Origin: Pyrenopolyporus hunteri
Taxonomy: Eukaryota > Ascomycota > Sordariomycetes > Xylariales > Hypoxylaceae
Direction: 5' to 3'
Assembly: GCA_902806595.1 (NCBI GenBank)
Contig: CADCXC010000004.1
Location: 744,001 to 808,000 of the forward strand
Length of the DNA: 64,000 nucleotides
Shown: piece after piece, positions 59,501 to 64,000 of the stretch
Layout: every line of letters starts with the position of its first letter
How positions within the stretch are numbered: position 1 is the stretch's first letter
Program-made: the position numbers and the translations under genes
The notes under the pieces: generated by a model
Databases searched by the model: none
What the model was told of the DNA's origin: nothing
The model's input: the letters and a program-made list of their open reading frames with translations, nothing else

Positions 59501-62500
59501 AAACCCCAACTCGCGTATGCCGGCAAAGTTCCCCAGGGGCACGGTGACGGCCGATCTACGTGCTCGTGCCGTCAGTCGGCTTTGGCTGATATCGTACGTG
59601 ATACGAGGGTCCTTGTGTTAGTCGGTTAGCTCCAACGGGAGCACAGTCCTCCTCCTTTCCCCGTGGGGAAGCTAGGAGAATAATCTACCTGAAGTACCGA
59701 GTATGGCAAAACGTCCAAGCTCTAGTCTGGAATGTCCGGAGGTGTCACCGCGCCGTTGGACGATGGCATGATGACATGATCGGCGGGTAGGTAGGCAGAT
59801 AGGCAGATAGGCGGAAAAGAGCAAGCAGCTACGATATACTACGATTGAACTAGAAGAGAAAGAGAAAAAAAAAGCAAAAGGGAAACCCGAGACAAGCAGC
59901 CTGACGCGGCTCGTACGCCGCCGGCGCGCGCTCCGGGGTTCCAGATCTCCCGACTGCCTGGTCGTTGGCGGCGAGCGGGTTGGACGAAGCTGGGCCGTTT
60001 GAAAAAGGGGGCGTCGTGCGGCGCAACTCGTGTTTGCTCATTACCTAGACCCTACCTGAGCTATGCCGGCCTACCTATTACCTTAAGTGTGTGTGCTATA
60101 TTGCCTAACTGAGGTAACAAGCATAGACATGCAGACACACACACGCGCACGCATACACACTTCTATCTTCGTGACGCTCCAAGAAGGGTCTAGATCACAG
60201 GGCGAGACAGCATATAGGGCATGTGCCTAGATTTCTCTGTATGCTTGTCTTGCCTCGTGGTGTCTTGTATGCGCGTTAGGTGGGTAGGCAGGTAGGCAGG
60301 CACAGTATGTAGGGGTGGATATGGCTGTTCGGAGCGGTATCGCGCTGCTATTGTTTTGACTCACGATAAGTGGTGGTGGATTGATAGGCAAGAAAAAAAA
60401 AAAAGGTAGGGGAGCGGGTTCCAGTCCACCGGCTAAGATGTGATTGGTGGCCGATGGGTTGATGCGAACATCCGTCTTCCGATCTCACTTACGATCTTAC
60501 ATAGGAGAAAGGTGGTTACCGAACCAACTCTTCAAGCGTTAGGTAAGTTTTACTCGTTACTATAGGGTAGATAAAAGGAGGTTATCCACCGCGGGGGGGG
60601 ACTTGTAAGTCCAGTCAGCCAACGCGGGAACGTGCACAAGTCCCATACACGAACGAGTCTGAGTCTGCCTTGGTTATGTTAGGTAAGTAAGTACATAAGT
60701 AAGTAAGCAAGTAAGGTACCTAACTAATAGTTCGTATGGAACAAGCAAGCGGTTCAGGAAGATAAACAAATACGATAGCGGTTTGGTAGGAATGGGGGTG
60801 GGGGGAGCGAAGCCAGGTGTCAAACCACGAGATCAAGCCCAGGTCTTATAGGCTGCCCACCCTCTTCTGCTGCTTGGCCGGACCGCAAGTTCTGTCTCGC
60901 GTGAACGAACCAAGCCCACATACATACGCCTATGACGAGCCCCCCCCTTCGAGCTCCCTGCGTTTCCTGCCGACTGGACTTCTCCCCACACTCTCCTAAC
61001 CGTACATAACTCTGCCCCCAAGCCTGCAGGATGCCCCGGGTCCCGTGTTTGAGACAGCATGTGGGCGTGTCGGCGTTGGTATAAGCGCGCGTCCATACAA
61101 CTACGTAGGTACTGTACGTATACACGTCATGTATTCTGGATGTGGTAGGTTGTATGTAGGGTATTGGGTATTTTATGTAAATTGTATGCGTCTACGGTAT
61201 GTATATAGGTATGTATGTGTCTACGAGTGGTATGTGCAGGGTATGTGGGATATGGGGAACCGGGCGTCACCACCCTCTCAGGTGGGTGAGGGACGAGGGA
61301 TGAACCGTGGTAGGTGGATGAATGAGGTCACGCAGCGCGCGAATTTGTTCCTCCGATGCCTCCATTGTTATACCTAAACAATACCTACCTGGGTAGGTAA
61401 TGACATTAATACATACACTAATGTCTACACTAATACCCGTATCATACTACTGTGTATACGCCGTTGACGTATGTAATTGTGCTCGGACAAGAAGGGAGTA
61501 AGACATCCGGAACCTACGTAGAAGATAGACGTCTACGCCTACGCCTACGCCTTCGCCTACGGGCCTGGCACACGGCCGCTTTGTAATATCTTAGCACCGC
61601 GGTGATTGCTACACACCCGGCCGTCTCCCAACCCACCGATGCGCGTTCCTGTCTTGGAATTATTCATATATATGCGCCGTGACGGCCGCTCCCAGTGGCC
61701 TCGAACCAGGCCGAACCCCTCTCCCTGTATGGTTGGCGACGCTCGGGAATAGAGAGGGGAAAAGAAAAGAGATAAACACGCGGGAAGAAAAAAAAAACAG
61801 CGGCGACAACAATAATGACAACAATGGCAGCGAATGGCACTAACACGAATAGGACAAGGAAGGGAATGAGAGATGCGGATGAAGAAAAAGAATAGGGAAT
61901 CCCGCGAGTTGCAGCGCATGTGAGCTTCCTGCTGCAGGCTTGGCACAGGAAAGCGACGCTGCGCTACGATGGGTTAATCCCCCCATTCCTCCTCTTCCAA
62001 TAGGCGCGTCGAGCCGTGCCGGCTTTGGCTGGCTTCGTTACATGGCAGGTTTCCCGTCTTTTTGCTGTTGTTACCGTTCGCTCTACATACTACATACATA
62101 CCTTCAGTGGTGTAGGCCGTCTAGACGTATGCCTAGGTACCTAACATATTGCAATTGTTTATCTAGTAGGTTAGGTAGTTATCTCCATTTTATATTTTTA
62201 TACAGGTAATTGCGATAACTCTAGTGTAGAGATTAAATTGAGATTAAAAGCGAACCCGAACAATATACCTGAAGACTATACGCATATGCACAATGCCTTA
62301 GGTTTTAGGTCTTTAAGTCTTGGGTCTTGGGTCTTGGGTCTTAGGTGCTGGGACTAAATTTGTAGTGGAATTGATTGCTTAGGTGTACCTAGGTAGGTAC
62401 CTAACATAACCCTCCGCGGCCCGGAGCGCAGCGCGGGCGCGAACAACTTAGTACACACCTTAGGTACCCAGCGTACTGTATTGTAGGTATAGTACGTACG

Positions 62501-64000
62501 TGCCTTAGGCACCTATAGGTACATCAGCCCCCTACCGTAAACGAACAAAAGACCCCATTACCACAACCCGCGTACGGCTGGTTTAGGCAAGTGGAAGCAC
62601 CCCATCTGATCTGACATTCTGACCTAATGTACCCGTATCGTGCATATGCTCGGCATGTGGTAGGGAACATGGTACTATGCTAGCTCCTTAGGTTCTCCTC
62701 TCCCTCTCTTTCTTTTTTTTTTCTTTTCTCTTAGTCTGGTTATTTTCGTTGATTCGTTACCGTACAATGGCTCTGCTACTCTACTAACCCTACTTGACCC
62801 CAAACACGAGGAAACAAGGAAACGAGGAAAGTAATAAAAAAAAAAGAGGGAAAAAAAGATGGCATCACTCGCACACTAATTCACACAATTCATTGGTTGG
62901 GTCTGGGTCTTCTGCTGTTTTGCTGCTTTTTTTTTGCTTGTGGGGTTTATTTTCACGTTCATCTCGACGTTTCTGCTAATAAAACTGACTTGATGAGTTT
63001 ACAAGACGGATATAGCCTGTAAGTGGTGGTGGTACGTGTAGTAGTAGTACTCTTCAAAGCTCTACTTTGGTTCCCGTTTCCCGCCCTCTGCTATGCTGTC
63101 CCAAAAAATGTCCCTTCAGCTACTGTTAAGCTGGCCTGTCTCTTGCTGTTCGCGCGTGACATAATCGTCATTCTCGTATGATGGATCTCTCAACCAATAG
63201 ATTTCCCCTTGGCCTGGTTGGCCCCCGTTTGCATGAGAAAAAAAAATGTAAAGGAAAATACGAATTGTGAGGAAATGTGTAGTGTAGGAAAGGCAAAGGG
63301 GGGAACAAAAGTCTCGCTTCCATTCGCTCTCGTAAGCTCACTCACTCCTCCCTTGGTTGAGTGAACCAACAAAGAACCAACCCCCCCATTATGTCGCGTC
63401 GTGAGACTGATACCCAACCATGTTTTTCCCCTTGAATGAAAAAAAAGTAGGACCGGAAAAAAAAACTACCCCGCTCTTGGTGCTGACCTATTCCGAGGTC
63501 CACGTCCCGGTTCAGGGAGACGAACACCGCCAGTGAGCAAGAGGGTAACACGAAGTGAAGTATCCACGTAAGGAAAATGGAGGAGAAAAAAAAGAGAAGC
63601 CAGCGACCCGAATGCAGGAAAAACCCCCTCCGTTACCTACGGGCTCTCTGACCCTGTCCCCGATTCCCAATGATCCCCGTTAAAACGTTGTACAAGAAAA
63701 TACGTAGCCTCTCGACAGCCGGGCTTACATGCCAAGGTAAATCCCGCTCCCCAATGACCGACCATTTTCGCCATGCAACACGTTTGTTTGGTTTACCGAT
63801 AGTATATCCATCATCGGATAGAGAGAGAAGATAGAGAAGAGTGGGAGCAAGAAAGAAGTCCGGTCGAGACTCTTGTAAAAGAAGATGACAACCGAAGTTA
63901 TTCAATAATTGGACAGACGAAGGTTAAATTAAATCAGAATGCTGGCTCGCTTGCTAAGTTTCGACACAAAGACGATAAATAATGATAATGATAATAGCAA
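56580..64000. other. gene-free right arm, 7.4 kb
   Basis: No frame here shows a domain or a convincing exon chain on either strand. Pyrimidine-rich tracts alternate with short repeats: CTCT at 57,775-57,800, a T-run at 58,040-58,056, CATA units at 58,403-58,443, GCCTACG units at 61,535-61,560, GTCTTGG units at 62,319-62,341 and a GGTACC palindrome at 62,388-62,405. The last 1.3 kb (62,690-64,000) has several A- and T-runs and CT-rich tracts of the kind found in long fungal leaders, so a regulatory gene may begin beyond the window edge. That is inference only. Confidence 0.5.
58403..58443. repeat. (CATA)n microsatellite
   Basis: CATA units run for about 40 bases with one interruption (CCTAAATA). 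Confidence 0.85.

Noticed and set aside
59615..59660. Sequence resembling a tRNA D-arm (TTAGCTCCAACGGGAGCAC)
   Set aside because: No acceptor stem, anticodon arm or T-loop (GGTTCGA-type) at the right distance; not a tRNA.

Overview
The window reads as nuclear DNA of a filamentous ascomycete (Pezizomycotina, most likely a Sordariomycete). The genes have short introns, mostly 48-99 bp, with GTRNGT-type donors and CTAAC/CTGAC-like branch sites. Their products are eukaryotic housekeeping proteins with fungal-type sequences. The spacers carry CT-rich leaders and very many ACCT/AGGT microsatellites and GGTACC/CCTAGG palindromes. There is no operon structure, and no tRNA, rRNA, CRISPR array or intact transposon was recognised. 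All exon borders were worked out by eye from splice signals and reading phase.

Layout. Positions 1-31,382 are gene-poor, with only a C2H2 zinc-finger gene (5,514-6,985) and the cullin subunit of the anaphase-promoting complex, apc2 (14,312-16,924). The rest of this arm is microsatellite, palindromic short repeats and, around 20-28 kb, sequence that looks like decayed coding DNA. Positions 31,383-56,579 form a gene-dense block of ten genes. In order these are a RING-finger protein (+), an APH/ACAD10-type kinase-fold protein (-), the SSU-processome WD40 protein utp12 (-), Arp2/3 subunit 2 (+), a small Cys-rich/coiled-coil protein (-), a proline/arginine-rich hypothetical protein (-), a HAD phosphatase (-), TFIIF beta (-), a five-finger CCCH protein (+) and a Nif1-like Sel1-repeat protein (+). 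Positions 56,580-64,000 hold no gene I can support.

The genes do not form a pathway or a metabolite cluster. They are core-cell functions: transcription initiation, mRNA processing, ribosome biogenesis, ubiquitin ligation and cell cycle, and actin nucleation. Two pairs are divergent and share an upstream region: utp12/ARPC2 (455 bp between start codons) and TFIIF beta/CCCH (982 bp).

The points most worth a second look are as follows. The RING gene has an in-frame TAG followed by 72 more coding-like codons. The TFIIF beta and zinc-finger genes each have two phase-compatible splice choices that differ by nine codons. Five GATAAG/CTTATC hexamers sit in 74 bp between utp12 and ARPC2. The nif1-like gene has unusually long introns. 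A possible gene relic lies near 23.0-24.3 kb, and a dispersed CAAGCCTCRC decamer is clustered at 20.25-21.57 kb. I found no convincing new multi-gene system.
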